Shown: piece after piece, positions 26,065 through 37,853 of the stretch | How the letters are laid out: each line of letters starts with the position of its first letter | Position numbering within the stretch: position 1 is the first letter of the stretch | Origin: an uncultured Sulfitobacter sp. | GTDB taxonomy: Bacteria > Pseudomonadota > Alphaproteobacteria > Rhodobacterales > Rhodobacteraceae | Length of the DNA: 64,000 nt | Assembly (NCBI GenBank): GCA_947502265.1 | Contig: CANMZB010000017.1 | Coordinates: forward strand, 1 to 64,000 | Direction: 5' to 3' | Notes under the pieces: model-generated | What the model saw: the letters and a program-made list of their open reading frames with translations, nothing else | Database searches by the model: none | What the model was told of the DNA's origin: nothing | Program-made: the position numbers and the translations under genes

Positions 26065-27177
26065 ATGGCAACCACCGGCAAGCAATTGTTCACAACACTG
26101 GACGCGAACGGAACTTTGACAGTCGCGATCGAGGACGTCACGTTTCCAGATCCGACTGGCAATCAGGTGCTCGTGAAAATGGAAGCGGCGCCGATCAACC
26201 CGTCAGACCTTGCCATTCTGGTCGGGGCGGCTGATCTGGAAAAAGCCAGCTACTCGCAGGGCAAATTCGTCGCCACTGTGCCCGAGCCATTCAACGCAGG
26301 CTCGAAATCGCGCCATGGGATCAAGTTGCCCGCCGGAAACGAAGGCGCCGGCACGGTCGTGGCTACCGGTGACAGTGACACGGCCAAGGCACTGCTCGGG
26401 CAACGGGTCGCCTGCGTGCCGGGCAATGCTTACAGCCAGTACTGTATCGCCGATGCTGGCATGTGCCTGCCGCTGGGAGATCATTCCGCAGAGGATGGTG
26501 CCAGCGCCTTCGTCAATCCCATGACTGCACTCGGGTTCACTGAGAATGCCAAGATGGACGGGCAGGGCGCAATCCTGCACACGGTCGGGGCATCCAACTT
26601 GGGTCAGATGCTGACCCGCATTTGCAACGAAGATGGTATTGGCTTGGTTAATATTGTCCGAAAGGACAGTCAGGTCGACTTGCTCACCAAGCTTGGCTCC
26701 ACACATGTCGTCAACTCTTCGGATGACGACGCTATGCGGCAGCTGCAAGCCGCGATCCAAGACACCGGTGCATTCTACGGCTTCGATCCGATAGGGGGCG
26801 GGCAGTCGGTCGACATGGCCTTTAAGGCCATGGAGCAGGTTGCGGTGAGCAGGATGACAGAATACTCGCGCTATGGCTCGAACCAGCCAAAGCGCATGTT
26901 CATCTACGGTCGCTTGGACACCGGCCTAACGACGTTGTCGCCGAGTTACGGTTTTGGCTGGACGCTTTCGGGGTGGCTGCTGTTTCCCTTCCTCCAATCG
27001 GCAGGGACCGAAACCGTCGCCCGCATGCGCAAGCGCGTGCTCGACAACCTGACGACGACCTTCGCCAGTACCTACAAGCGGCGTGTCAATCTCGACGAAA
27101 TGCTTACCAAGGAGGCGGTCACCGATTACCGAGCGATGAAGACCGGTGAAAAATACCTCGTCACGCCTTGGTCGTGA
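26065..27177 (+). CDS. Quinone-oxidoreductase-like medium-chain dehydrogenase
   Basis: 370 residues. The GroES-like part has PTGNQVLVKMEAAPINPSDL (about residues 26-45) and LPAGNEGAGTVVATGD; the nucleotide-binding part has AILHTVGASNLGQM (about 168-181), close to but not exactly the usual AxxGxxG. The Cys/His ligands of zinc alcohol dehydrogenases are not at the expected places, so it is more like the zinc-free quinone oxidoreductase / enoyl reductase branch. TTGGAG precedes the ATG at 26065; the frame extends to 25975 without a site. The substrate is unknown. It stands alone between a mobile remnant and a structured gap. Confidence 0.75.
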   Translation: MATTGKQLFTTLDANGTLTVAIEDVTFPDPTGNQVLVKMEAAPINPSDLAILVGAADLEKASYSQGKFVATVPEPFNAGSKSRHGIKLPAGNEGAGTVVATGDSDTAKALLGQRVACVPGNAYSQYCIADAGMCLPLGDHSAEDGASAFVNPMTALGFTENAKMDGQGAILHTVGASNLGQMLTRICNEDGIGLVNIVRKDSQVDLLTKLGSTHVVNSSDDDAMRQLQAAIQDTGAFYGFDPIGGGQSVDMAFKAMEQVAVSRMTEYSRYGSNQPKRMFIYGRLDTGLTTLSPSYGFGWTLSGWLLFPFLQSAGTETVARMRKRVLDNLTTTFASTYKRRVNLDEMLTKEAVTDYRAMKTGEKYLVTPWS

Positions 27178-27683
27178 GGACTTGCTGGATCATCTCTGGG
27201 ATACAAAAGATACCTGTAAGCGGTGCCAGATCTAACAGAAGCCAGACCTCGCCGATGTTCGTGATTCGGCGTGCCGTCGTGCGCGAGGTCTTTCACGCTG
27301 CGAGACGCTCGAACATCGGCTTTGGTAACGCTGGGGCACAGCTCTGAAGCGAAGTCGGATGTTCCTTTGCCGCCGTTCGTGCCGATCGACGCGAACGGCG
27401 GCAAAGGCGCAGTTCGCCGAAATTTGAACCAAGTGCGGCTTAGCGGAATTTGCTGACCTTGGAATTCGGAACTTTGCCGACGCAGCATTGCTTTGAACAT
27501 GCGGCACAGCACTTGTTGCAACGTAGCGCAGGTCACCGAAGCGGTCATTGAAAGAAGCGATGATCGGTGTGACCGAAACCGTTCTTTCGCCGCCGCTGGC
27601 TCGTATAAACTTGGAGCAAACTATCTGGGAGCGCGCCGCATTCGCACGCAAGCCGTTCTTAGGCATATATGTACGATCGCCTA
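27178..27683. other. Gene-free stretch with a strong palindrome
   Basis: About 500 bases between the convergent oxidoreductase and LysR genes. Frames here have shadow-like composition and no recognised product. The one clear structure is the 16-base perfect inverted repeat at 27364-27407. Confidence 0.5.
27364..27407. repeat. 16-base perfect inverted repeat
   Basis: CCTTTGCCGCCGTTCG (27364-27379) is matched without mismatch by its inverse complement at 27392-27407, with a 12-base loop. The GC-rich stem has no U tract on either side. It lies between convergent genes, so it may work as a bidirectional transcript end, or it may be a dispersed palindromic element. Confidence 0.7.
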
Positions 27684-28538
27684 TCAAGATATCACGGTTG
27701 CGATCTGATCCCATTGATCCCGCGTTACGGCTTCTTTTTCTGCGATAAGCCAATAGGTTTCGTGATGCTCCAACGTATCGCCGCTTAATTTTAGCAAACT
27801 ACCTTCCGCGAGTTGCTTAGCGCACAGGGGCAATGACCCGACGATTACACCCAAGCCAGCAATCGCTGCTCCAAGCGCGGACAGAAATGTGTCGAACCGG
27901 TAGCTTGGAACAGGTGTAGTAGGAGCGTTAAACTGCGCCGCCCAGTCATTCCAACCGGGGCGTGCCCCGGAACAGGTGATGCGCGGCCAGTTTGTCCAAA
28001 GGTCTTTGCGGCGCGCCAGTTCGGGTGACGCCATTACCGCCATTTGTTCGTTATACAATGGCAGCTTATAAGCAGTTGGCCAGGACCCGGTTCCATAGCG
28101 GATCCCTAACACGTCGCTCTTTGGTGCATCATGTGCGCCGATCACCATGGTTTGAACTGACAATTCCCCGCCCGCAATATCGCAAAATTGGCGTAGGCGC
28201 GGTTGCAGCCACAGATCGATTACCGACTGGCTTGCAGAAATCGTCAACCTTTTACGTCCTGCACCGAATATTGCCTCCGAACTGTCGCGGATCGCACCAA
28301 GGGCGGATTGCACGTGGGGCAACCACGCCTCGCCATCGGTTGTGAGGGTGATAGAGCGCGCCTGTCGCACAAACAACGCTGTGCCAAACAATTGTTCCAG
28401 TTGGCCGATCCGCTGGCTAATCGCAGGCTGTGTAATACCCATTTCCGCCGCTGCAGCTGTAAAGCTGCCGCAGCGCGCCGCTGCTTCGAACGCACGTATC
28501 CACTCAAGCGGCGGAAGTTTGAATCGAGCGTCACTCAT
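27684..28538 (-). CDS. LysR-family regulator, divergent from the phosphonate genes
   Basis: 284 residues. N-terminal winged helix: LPPLEWIRAFEAAARCGSFT (about residues 8-27), AAAEMGITQPAISQRIGQLE recognition helix (about 29-48), FVRQARSITLTTDG. A substrate-binding domain follows. The DNA-binding part resembles GcvA-type regulators. It is transcribed away from tmpA with a 97-base gap that contains a candidate dyad (28554-28572), the classical layout for a LysR protein that controls its divergent neighbour. The likely inducer is the phosphonate substrate or an intermediate (inference). Confidence 0.9.
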   Translation of the reverse strand: MSDARFKLPPLEWIRAFEAAARCGSFTAAAAEMGITQPAISQRIGQLEQLFGTALFVRQARSITLTTDGEAWLPHVQSALGAIRDSSEAIFGAGRKRLTISASQSVIDLWLQPRLRQFCDIAGGELSVQTMVIGAHDAPKSDVLGIRYGTGSWPTAYKLPLYNEQMAVMASPELARRKDLWTNWPRITCSGARPGWNDWAAQFNAPTTPVPSYRFDTFLSALGAAIAGLGVIVGSLPLCAKQLAEGSLLKLSGDTLEHHETYWLIAEKEAVTRDQWDQIATVIS

Positions 28539-28553
28539 TAGTAAAACCTATGC

Positions 28554-28572
28554 TTAGTAAGATAATTCCTAA
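28554..28572. promoter_or_regulatory. Candidate LysR operator
   Basis: TTAG-N11-CTAA (28554-28557 and 28569-28572) in an AT-rich gap between the divergent LysR gene and tmpA. A second TTAGTAA lies 15 bases away at 28538. The dyad with an 11-base centre fits the general LysR box shape but was found by eye only. Confidence 0.45.
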
Positions 28573-28611
28573 TTTGCATTTATACATTATCACAGTCAAC
28601 TTGCCGCATAA

Positions 28612-30371
<1,760 letters not shown>

Positions 30372-30442
30372 CTGGTTGCCGAGAAGTTTGAGTTACTACT
30401 CACGGGGTGCTTAGTCTTTAGAGATTGGTTGCGGGAATGACC

Positions 30443-30483
30443 GCTCTTCTCTCCGCGCAGCGGCGGAGAGAAGAGCTCTTTTT
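30443..30483 (+). terminator. Intrinsic terminator after tmpB
   Basis: GCTCTTCTCTCCGC (30443-30456), 6-base loop, GCGGAGAGAAGAGC (30463-30476), then TCTTTTT. A 14-base perfect stem with a U tract, 70 bases after the tmpB stop. Confidence 0.85.
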
Positions 30484-30776
30484 CAGAACTTTCCGTGCTG
30501 CGAACGCACGCTGCGGAAAACTGTCACTTCCGCAGTGGCTCAAAGAAGGCGTCTCCCGCAGATTGTACAAACGACCGGTTTGGGCCGCGAGTGAAGTGGC
30601 AGGCCGCCGTCAAATTCAGCGATGTTGGATAACGTTCGCTTGGCGCTTCCTGAAGAGAGCTTTGGATGCAATTCTCGGTTGGAAGTAATGATCGTCTCAT
30701 TGCCACCTCCGAATGGTTCTCCGAATAAGTCCTCGGCGAAACGCGCAAACTCATTCTTCCTTGGCCCTGAACCATT

Positions 30777-31079
30777 TTAGGTTGAGGGTTGACGCTGACA
30801 CCTGACAACGATCATGTTTGAGTAGTAAATCCAAGTTTTGATTGGCGAGCGTTCCATGTGCCGACCATTGTCCCTCTTTCGCTGCAACAGATCGGAAACA
30901 AGGACTTGGTTTGTTTCCTCTTCATTCTGTTTGGGAGCCAACCTCCCCAATTGAATTTTGGACAGCGTGTCGTCACGCCATTTCTTGGCATCATCATGAG
31001 TTGAAAAGGTCTTGCTGGCGCTGATTGACCCTTGATCCGCTCTCCGACGAATTTGCACGCAGTATCGCGTCGATCCGCC
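30777..31079 (-). pseudogene. N-terminal fragment of an integrase
   Basis: On the minus strand: CVQIRRRADQGSISASKTF, then THDDAKKWRDDTLSKIQLGRL. This is the beta-hairpin plus helix of the arm-binding domain seen at the start of many tyrosine recombinases. The frame continues with a weak core-binding part and stops at 30777 with no catalytic domain. The 290 bases between it and the tmpB terminator hold nothing recognised. Confidence 0.55.
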
Positions 31080-31184
31080 TTTCGGACACCGGGCAGAAAT
31101 GAATGGTTCCGTAGAACAATCTGCCAGCGTGGGAGTTTTCGTGACTGAATCGCCCCGGTTTTACCGGAGACTGTTTAGTTCTTC

Positions 31185-32150
<966 letters not shown>

Positions 32151-32162
32151 TGATAAAATTGA

Positions 32163-32433
32163 TCATTTCCGAAACGGGCGGTCGAGCTCCGCCTGAGCAA
32201 AATACGCTGATGCCTTTTTCAGGATCCCATTGGCTTGTCGAAGCTGGCGGTTCTCGCGCTCCAGAGCTTTGATCCGGTCACGTTGGGCGGTCGTCACACC
32301 AACCAATCTTAGGCGCAATCGATTTGATCGCAGCAGACTGGCTCTCAAATTCACCCTGATGTTCGAACACCATCCGCACAGCTCGCATCCGCACTTCAGG
32401 TGAATATCTGTTTCCACATTTGTTCTTTTCCAT
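32163..32433 (-). pseudogene. IS3-family OrfA with internal deletion
   Basis: ATG at 32433 starts [20 protein letters not shown], a normal IS3 OrfA helix-turn-helix start. The frame fails after [10 protein letters not shown]; a piece of roughly 50-60 bases of the expected sequence is absent. The C-terminal leucine-zipper part ([20 protein letters not shown] and [17 protein letters not shown]) is present in another frame. It is the partner of the OrfB remnant. Confidence 0.7.
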
Positions 32434-32481
32434 AACCCGGTATCCTTACTTCTGGGTCTCCGGCAAACAAGGGGCGGTTCA

Positions 32482-32996
32482 ATATTGCTGATGGGACCTC
32501 CATAGAGCACCACCGTACGCAGCGTTGCCATGAAGCTGTTCACCGTTTGCGGCACCTTGGCTTCAAAGTATAGTGTTCTGGGCAGTCCTCTCGGGGATCA
32601 GCAGGCGGCGCCTGAACTCCTTTCAGAAGATCTTGAGCCAGGGAAAAGAAGACGTGGTCGTCGGTGTCCTCGACCGCAATCTTGCCGAAGTCCAGCCTTT
32701 GTAAATATGCAAGGTTCGCAGTCTTTGTCTTGCCGAACCCCTTTGGGGACGCGTCTGAGTAGTCTTGGATCACGTCAGCCCAGGTCTTGCGATGCAGGCA
32801 GATCCGCCACTGCGCGTTCAAGTGCACCTTTGCCCTTCAGATCACGTTCGCCATGGCGCATCCAACGCTTGGCCGCCTGATGGCTCGGAAAGGTCTCGCT
32901 TAGGGTCAGGACAACCTTTCCACCTTTCCTTTTGCGGATTACCGCGGTGTAGCTGTGTGACCCGTCTTTTTTCTTGCGCGGCATGATGGTATCCAT
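32482..32996 (-). pseudogene. Integrase cut by the IS3 element and frameshifted
   Basis: AAGGAG then ATG at 32996 starts MDTIMPRKKKDGSHSYTAVI, with KRKGGKVVLTLSETFPSHQA and AAKRWMRHGERDLKGK: a typical integrase arm-binding domain. After a shift near 32800 the core-binding part appears (TWADVIQDY, YLQRLDFGKIAVEDTDD), then after a second shift [20 protein letters not shown]. The reading ends at 32482, the right end of the IS3 element. No catalytic domain follows on the far side of the IS. The gene starts about 250 bases from the dusA start and reads away from it, the arrangement of integrases that use dusA as attachment site. Confidence 0.7.
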
Positions 32997-33177
32997 TCGG
33001 GTCTCCTTTCGCTTCTTCATTGTTGATGTTCAGGAGGCCGATCCATCGCGCTGGGGGCGAACGGGTCTTTGCGCAGGGTTCTTTATCTCGATATGCGGGC
33101 ACCAACCGAGGTCCCGCCTTTACCGAAGGGAGGCGGGATGTCGACGGGGTTGAAGAGCGGTGCAACAATTTGGCTTT

Positions 33178-33198
33178 GGTGCAACATTTTGTTGCACC
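33178..33198. repeat. Inverted repeat upstream of dusA
   Basis: GGTGCAAC (33178-33185), five bases, GTTGCACC (33191-33198); a third copy, GGTGCAAC, occurs in direct orientation at 33159. The cluster sits between the integrase start and dusA. It could be an excisionase/integrase arm site or an ordinary promoter element. Confidence 0.45.
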
Positions 33199-33248
33199 AC
33201 CCCAAAAAATGGGGGCAAAAGGTCCGGGAATAGAGAAAGATCGAACAG

Positions 33249-34289
33249 ATGAAAGAGCTGCCGAGCCCAAGAAAAAAAGGAAAATCGGATGTAGTCCGCG
33301 CCGCCCGCCTGTCGGTTGCACCTATGATGGATTGGACAGACCGTCATTGTCGGTATCTGCACCGTCAGATGAGTGCGCATACATTGCTGTATACTGAAAT
33401 GGTAACGGCGCCTGCTCTGGTGCGTGGCGCAGCGTTGCATTTGCTGGATCATGATGTGTCCGAGCATCCTGTTGCTTTGCAATTGGGGGGGGCGGATCCG
33501 GCCGAGTTGGCAGAGGCGGCGCGATTGGGGGCTGCGGCGGGGTATGACGAGATTAACCTCAATGTCGGTTGCCCGTCTGACCGGGTGCAATCGGGCGCGT
33601 TCGGGGCTGTGTTGATGAAAGACCCCGCTCTTGTTGCCCGGTGCGTGAGGGCGATGATGCGGGCGGTCGATGTAGAGGTGACTGTGAAATGTCGTATTGG
33701 TGTAGACGATCAAGACCCTGAAACCGTGCTGCCCGAGTTTCTTAGCCACGTCGTCGGGGCAGGGATAGAGCGGGTGGCGATCCATGCGCGCAAGGCGTGG
33801 CTCGACGGGCTTAGCCCCAAAGAGAACCGCGACATCCCGCCGTTGGATTACGATCTTGTACACCGGATGAAGGGATTGTTTCCCAATCTGCACATTTCGA
33901 TCAACGGAGGCATTTCGACGCTTGCTGCCGCCGAGGCGTTTCTGGAGGGCGGCCTTGACGGGGTGATGATCGGGCGCGCCGCTTATCACCAGCCGTCGGA
34001 AATTCTGTGCGAGGCAGACCGGCGCATCTATGGCGGTGGCGCCGACACCTCCCCTGAAGGCATCGTTCATGCCATGCTGCCTTATATCGACGCGCATCTT
34101 GAGGCGGGGGGCAAGCTGGGGCAGGTGAGCAGGCACATGCTGGGTCTGTTTTCCGGACGTCCGGGGGCGCGCATCTGGCGGCGCGTGCTGTCCGAAGGGG
34201 CGCACCGCGACGGGGCGGGTACAACGCTGGTGCTGGACGCGCTGGAACAGACGCAAGCCGCGCTGGCACAACAGGCGCGCGCAGTGTAG
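33249..34289 (+). CDS. dusA: tRNA-dihydrouridine synthase A
   Basis: 346 residues. FMN barrel with LSVAPMMDWTDRHCRYLHRQ (about residues 21-40), the DusA-specific start; YDEINLNVGCPSDRVQSG with the catalytic Cys (about 99-116); KCRIGVDD; VAIHARKAWLDGLSPKENR; and the FMN-phosphate part ISINGGI and DGVMIGRAAYHQP. The enzyme reduces uridine 20/20a in tRNA with NADPH. ATG at 33249 is chosen; there is no better start nearby. The gene is whole although it borders a decayed integrase region, so the former insertion, if it used dusA, left or rebuilt a complete copy. Confidence 0.9.
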   Translation: MKELPSPRKKGKSDVVRAARLSVAPMMDWTDRHCRYLHRQMSAHTLLYTEMVTAPALVRGAALHLLDHDVSEHPVALQLGGADPAELAEAARLGAAAGYDEINLNVGCPSDRVQSGAFGAVLMKDPALVARCVRAMMRAVDVEVTVKCRIGVDDQDPETVLPEFLSHVVGAGIERVAIHARKAWLDGLSPKENRDIPPLDYDLVHRMKGLFPNLHISINGGISTLAAAEAFLEGGLDGVMIGRAAYHQPSEILCEADRRIYGGGADTSPEGIVHAMLPYIDAHLEAGGKLGQVSRHMLGLFSGRPGARIWRRVLSEGAHRDGAGTTLVLDALEQTQAALAQQARAV

Positions 34290-34328
34290 CAAGCGGCATC
34301 AATCTCTTACGCCAAGGAGCGCTGCGCC

Positions 34329-35153
34329 ATGCCCGATATTTTGTTACTCGCCCAGATGGGTATCCTGTTGCTTGTCATCGGCGCCTTTGCAGGTGTTCTT
34401 GCGGGGCTTTTGGGCGTGGGTGGCGGTATCGTTCTGGTGCCGGCGTTTTTCTTTACGTTCCAGACCCTCGGATATGGCGGCGATCAGTTGATGCAGATGT
34501 GTCTGGCGACATCTCTGGCCACGATCGTTGTCACATCGGTCCGCTCGGTTCTGTCGCACAACAGGAAGGGCGCAGTCGATTGGGTTATCCTGCGCACGTG
34601 GGCCCCCGGTATCGTGATCGGGGCGATAATCGGAATGCTGACGGTATCAAATCTGCGCTCTGGCACGTTGCAGGGCATTTTCGGTATTCTGGCATTGGTG
34701 ATCGGGCTTTACATGGGGTTTGGCCGCACAGAATGGCGGCTGGGGCAGGCGATGCCAAAGGGCGCGGTGCGCGCGGCTTTGTCGCCCGCTGTGGGGTTTC
34801 TGTCGGTTTTGATGGGCATTGGCGGGGGCAGTTTCGGGGTGCCCCTGATGAGCCTGTATAACACGCCCATTCACCGCGCGGTGGCGACGGCGGCGGGCTT
34901 TGGTGTGCTGATTGCGGTACCCTCTGTCATCGGGTTTCTGTTTGTCGATCTTGATCCGGCAACCCGCCCGCCGTTCACCATCGGGGCGGTCAATCTGGTG
35001 GCGTTCTTATTGGTCATCGCCATGACGCTGGTTACTGCGCCCATCGGCGCAAAGCTTGCCCATTCGATGAACCCGAAGCCGCTTAAACGGGTATTTGCAG
35101 CGTTTTTGGTGCTGGTGGCGCTTAACATGCTGCGCAAGGCCTTGATGGGATAA
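34329..35153 (+). CDS. TauE/SafE-family sulfite/organic anion exporter
   Basis: 274 residues with about eight membrane helices. The repeated family motif is seen twice: FAGVLAGLLGVGGGIVLVPAFF (about residues 20-41) and VGFLSVLMGIGGGSFGVPLM (about 155-174). SLATIVVTSVRSVLSHNRKGAVDW follows the first, the typical Asn-Arg loop. These proteins export sulfite, sulfoacetate or related anions during organosulfur catabolism. GGAG lies ahead of the ATG at 34329. It is 39 bases after dusA and may be cotranscribed; no sulfonate genes are in the window to define its substrate. Confidence 0.85.
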   Translation: MPDILLLAQMGILLLVIGAFAGVLAGLLGVGGGIVLVPAFFFTFQTLGYGGDQLMQMCLATSLATIVVTSVRSVLSHNRKGAVDWVILRTWAPGIVIGAIIGMLTVSNLRSGTLQGIFGILALVIGLYMGFGRTEWRLGQAMPKGAVRAALSPAVGFLSVLMGIGGGSFGVPLMSLYNTPIHRAVATAAGFGVLIAVPSVIGFLFVDLDPATRPPFTIGAVNLVAFLLVIAMTLVTAPIGAKLAHSMNPKPLKRVFAAFLVLVALNMLRKALMG

Positions 35154-35377
35154 GCAGACAGACGGGGCGCGACTGCTTCATTTTTTGCCCTCCGATCCAA
35201 TATATCGGGGGAGGATCAAACACGCTCACCCTGCGCCATAGGCATCGCGAACATGCCGGTGTTTCGTACCGGCATACAATAAACCAGCCTTTGCCACATT
35301 GTCGCCCAAACCTGATGCCATCCAAGCGTTGCGCCGACTCCCTTCAGAGGAGTCGATATTTGCAAACAAAGAGGCAT

Positions 35378-35629
35378 ATGATGACACAGGTAATGACAGG
35401 ACCGATGGGGCGGATCGCTTATTTCGATGCGCGCACAGGGCCGCGCACCGAATTTCCCGCGCTGAATTTGCCGTCGAAATCCTTTGCGCTGGCCAAAGAT
35501 GTGGTTCCGTCCAACGCTATCAACGCACCAGGAGTTATTCAATTTCCACGGCGGTGCAGCGTGGCGTTGGCAGATCGCTCCAGACGGGTACTGTCGAAAA
35601 GACGGACGCCATCGGAAAACGAGCGCTGA
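35378..35629 (+). CDS. Possible small protein, unknown
   Basis: About 83 residues beginning MMTQVMTGPMGRIAYFDART. AAAGAGG lies just ahead of the tandem ATGs, a good ribosome site. The N-terminal half has protein-like composition (PRTEFPALNLPSKSFALAKD), the last third is Arg/Ser-rich and less convincing, so a frameshift or fortuitous end is possible. No family recognised. It is convergent with the DUF1289 gene. Confidence 0.4.
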   Translation: MMTQVMTGPMGRIAYFDARTGPRTEFPALNLPSKSFALAKDVVPSNAINAPGVIQFPRRCSVALADRSRRVLSKRRTPSENER

Positions 35630-35632
35630 TTC

Positions 35633-35872
35633 TCAGCCGTTTCGCGCGGCCAGACGCGCGGCCCGCCCGCCGCGCCGCTTTTTAAATGCATCGGCGCGCG
35701 AGGGCAGGTCGGCTATCACGGCACTGCGTTCGTCGGGGCTCATGCGCGACCACGCACCGATTTCGTCAATCGTGCGCAAACACCCGGTACACAGACGGCT
35801 TTGAGGGTGCACCACGCAAATGTTGATGCAGGGGCTTTCCACTTCGTCGCGCTTCCAGACGTCGTCGGTCAT
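35633..35872 (-). CDS. DUF1289 protein
   Basis: 79 residues. The family signature is a Cys cluster: SPCINICVVHPQSRLCTGCLRT (read in pieces), four Cys likely holding a metal or iron-sulfur cluster, followed by IDEIGAWSRMSPDERSAVIADLP. Function is unknown in the literature I know. GAGGAAACAAG precedes ATG at 35872. It is the last of a ccmI-ruvX-DUF1289 run on the minus strand, with 40 bases between ruvX and it. Confidence 0.85.
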   Translation of the reverse strand: MTDDVWKRDEVESPCINICVVHPQSRLCTGCLRTIDEIGAWSRMSPDERSAVIADLPSRADAFKKRRGGRAARLAARNG

Positions 35873-35912
35873 CTTGTTTCCTCTTTGCAGGCCAATGCCC
35901 GTCTTTTGTGGT

Positions 35913-36389
35913 TCAGCTGTTGCGCAGCACGCGCAGCCGGTCCAGCACCCCTTGCAGGATATACGCTGCGGCCACATGATCGATCACCTCTGCGCGACGC
36001 TTGCGTGACGTATCCGCCTCCAACAGCGCGCGTGTCGCGGCCACGGTGGACAGGCGCTCGTCCCAATAGCTGACCGGCAGATCGGGATGCAGCCGCGTGA
36101 AGTTGCGCGCAAAGGCGCGGGTGGACTGGCATCGCGGGCCTTCCGAGCCGTCCATATTATAGGGCAGACCAAGAACCAGCCCGCCAATGGCGCGGTCTGC
36201 GATGATCTCGGAGAGGCGCGCAGCATCAAGCCCGAATTTGCGCCGCTTGATGGTTTCCAACGGCGTTGCCACTGACAAAAAGCTGTCTGTCACAGCCACG
36301 CCGATGGTTTTTTCCCCCAGATCAAGGCCGATAAGCGCCTGCATCGGAGGCAGGCTGGTGGCGAAGTCTTCGATACTTTCGTGTATCAA
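35913..36389 (-). CDS. ruvX: RuvX/YqgF family RNase H-fold nuclease
   Basis: 158 residues. Starts with LIGLDLGEKTIGVAVTDS (about residues 19-36), the first RNase H strand with its acidic residue; then GLVLGLPYNMDGSEGPR and the second acidic region YWDERLSTVAATRALLE; C-terminal IDHVAAAYILQGVLD. Proteins of this family process Holliday junctions or nick pre-16S rRNA. Its ATG overlaps the ccmI stop by four bases. Confidence 0.9.
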   Translation of the reverse strand: MIHESIEDFATSLPPMQALIGLDLGEKTIGVAVTDSFLSVATPLETIKRRKFGLDAARLSEIIADRAIGGLVLGLPYNMDGSEGPRCQSTRAFARNFTRLHPDLPVSYWDERLSTVAATRALLEADTSRKRRAEVIDHVAAAYILQGVLDRLRVLRNS

Positions 36390-37615
36390 TCCGTCACCCC
36401 CGCGCGGCGTCCTGCGGCGTTAATCATCTCCAGCGCGTCCTTTTCACCGGCGAAAACATCGACAGCGTTGGCGTGAACTGCGGCGGCGCGCTGGCGCTCG
36501 CCCAACACGCCGAGTGACGAGATCAGCCGCGCCCAGTCGCTGGCCGGTCCACCCTCACGGGCCAAACGGTCGGACAGCCCGGCCACCATGGAACCGATCA
36601 TCTCCATCCGCTCGGCGGGGGACATGCTCTCGGCGTTGGCCACGTCGTCGGCTGTGGGGCCGGGCATGTCAGCGCCGCCAATCGCAGGGATGGAATAGCG
36701 CACACCGGCCAGTTGGGCCAACTCTTCGATCTGCGCAAGGATGGGCGCGATCCATGGCGCGTCTTCGGGGCCTGCGCGCAATAGCGTATCCCAGATGCGA
36801 AACGCCTGATCGGGCCTGCCGGTCTGCACCAGCATCAGCCCCAGATAATACCGCGCCGTGCCATTGCCGGGATCTTCGGACAGCACCGCGCGCAGGTTCT
36901 TCTCGGCTTCGGGCGAAACATAGCCACCCGCTGCAAGCACCTGTAATTCGCCCAGAACGGACAGATCGTCAGATGTCACGCCCGCCCCCTTCAACCGGAT
37001 CACATCGTGCTGTGCCTGTTTGGCGGCCTTGTAATTTCCCAGCCGCCGTTCCTGCTGCACCAGCAGTGTATGCCCTTGCAGATCATCGGGACGCGCCGCA
37101 ACCGTTGCGCGCAGCTGCTTCATCAACTCGGCATAACGCGGTTCAATATCTGCGGGCAGATCGGCATCGGGCAGGGAGGCTTCGGCCACCGCCTGTTCAG
37201 GCCGCGTGCGCCGCATTTCTTCGGCAAAGACGATACGGTCTTTCAACGCCATATCGCCGTAACCGGGCGCGCCCAGCCACCAATAGGCGGTTACACTGCC
37301 CGCAACACAAACCAGAATGATCACAAGCGCGGCGGACAGGGGCGCACGGCCCCCTGCGGTTTTTTCAAGCTGGAGCGCCTTGTCAGCGCCCAGAAGTCGG
37401 CGCGCAATTTCGGCATGCACCCGCTCGGCATCCGCAGGATCAATCACGCCGCGGACCACGTCGCGATCCACCTCGTCAAGCTGCGCACGGTACACATCGA
37501 CATCAGAGGCCGCGCGCGATCCGGCAGCGCGGTTGCGTCCCCGCACCACCGCCTGTGCAAGAATACCCGCCACCATCAAGGTCATCACCGCCGCAGCGGC
37601 CCAGAAACTCAGCAT
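36386..37615 (-). CDS. ccmI: c-type cytochrome biogenesis protein CcmI
   Basis: 409 residues. An N-terminal membrane helix (MLSFWAAAAVMTLMVAGILA), a cytoplasmic loop with DVDVYRAQLDEVDRDVVRG (leucine-zipper-like loop), a second helix (LSAALVIILVCVAGSVTAYWWLG, about residues 103-125), then a large periplasmic part with TPR-type repeats (LLVQQERRLGNYKAAKQ, ARYYLGLMLVQTGRPDQAFR). CcmI chaperones apocytochrome c to the heme lyase. GGGGGA precedes ATG at 37615; the longer frame to 38092 is a shadow of soxB and rejected. The other ccm genes are not in the window. Confidence 0.9.
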   Translation of the reverse strand: MLSFWAAAAVMTLMVAGILAQAVVRGRNRAAGSRAASDVDVYRAQLDEVDRDVVRGVIDPADAERVHAEIARRLLGADKALQLEKTAGGRAPLSAALVIILVCVAGSVTAYWWLGAPGYGDMALKDRIVFAEEMRRTRPEQAVAEASLPDADLPADIEPRYAELMKQLRATVAARPDDLQGHTLLVQQERRLGNYKAAKQAQHDVIRLKGAGVTSDDLSVLGELQVLAAGGYVSPEAEKNLRAVLSEDPGNGTARYYLGLMLVQTGRPDQAFRIWDTLLRAGPEDAPWIAPILAQIEELAQLAGVRYSIPAIGGADMPGPTADDVANAESMSPAERMEMIGSMVAGLSDRLAREGGPASDWARLISSLGVLGERQRAAAVHANAVDVFAGEKDALEMINAAGRRAGVTD

Positions 37616-37853
37616 CGCGTCCCCCAATTTTTCTGCGCCTTCCATATCGCGCCATCCCTGCCAGCAAAAGGGCTGATGGCCGCTTGCGCGACGAATAGCC
37701 ACGATGCAATCGGGGCGATTGCGGCAGATGTCGCAAACTTGATAAGGAGTGCCGCGCGCAGTATCCTCATTTCTGTCTGCTCCCGCATGAAGAACGAACA
37801 GCGCAGCCGCGCGACCGAATCCATCCCACAGCCACACTCCGGGGACCCACGCG

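Noticed and set aside
33120..34292. A 390-residue open frame antisense to dusA
   Set aside because: dusA on the other strand has all its motifs; the antisense product is His/Arg/Gln-rich and unlike any protein.
35160..35220. Hairpin-like sequence after the TauE-like gene
   Set aside because: The arms are mismatched and the T run lies on the wrong side of the stem for a plus-strand terminator.
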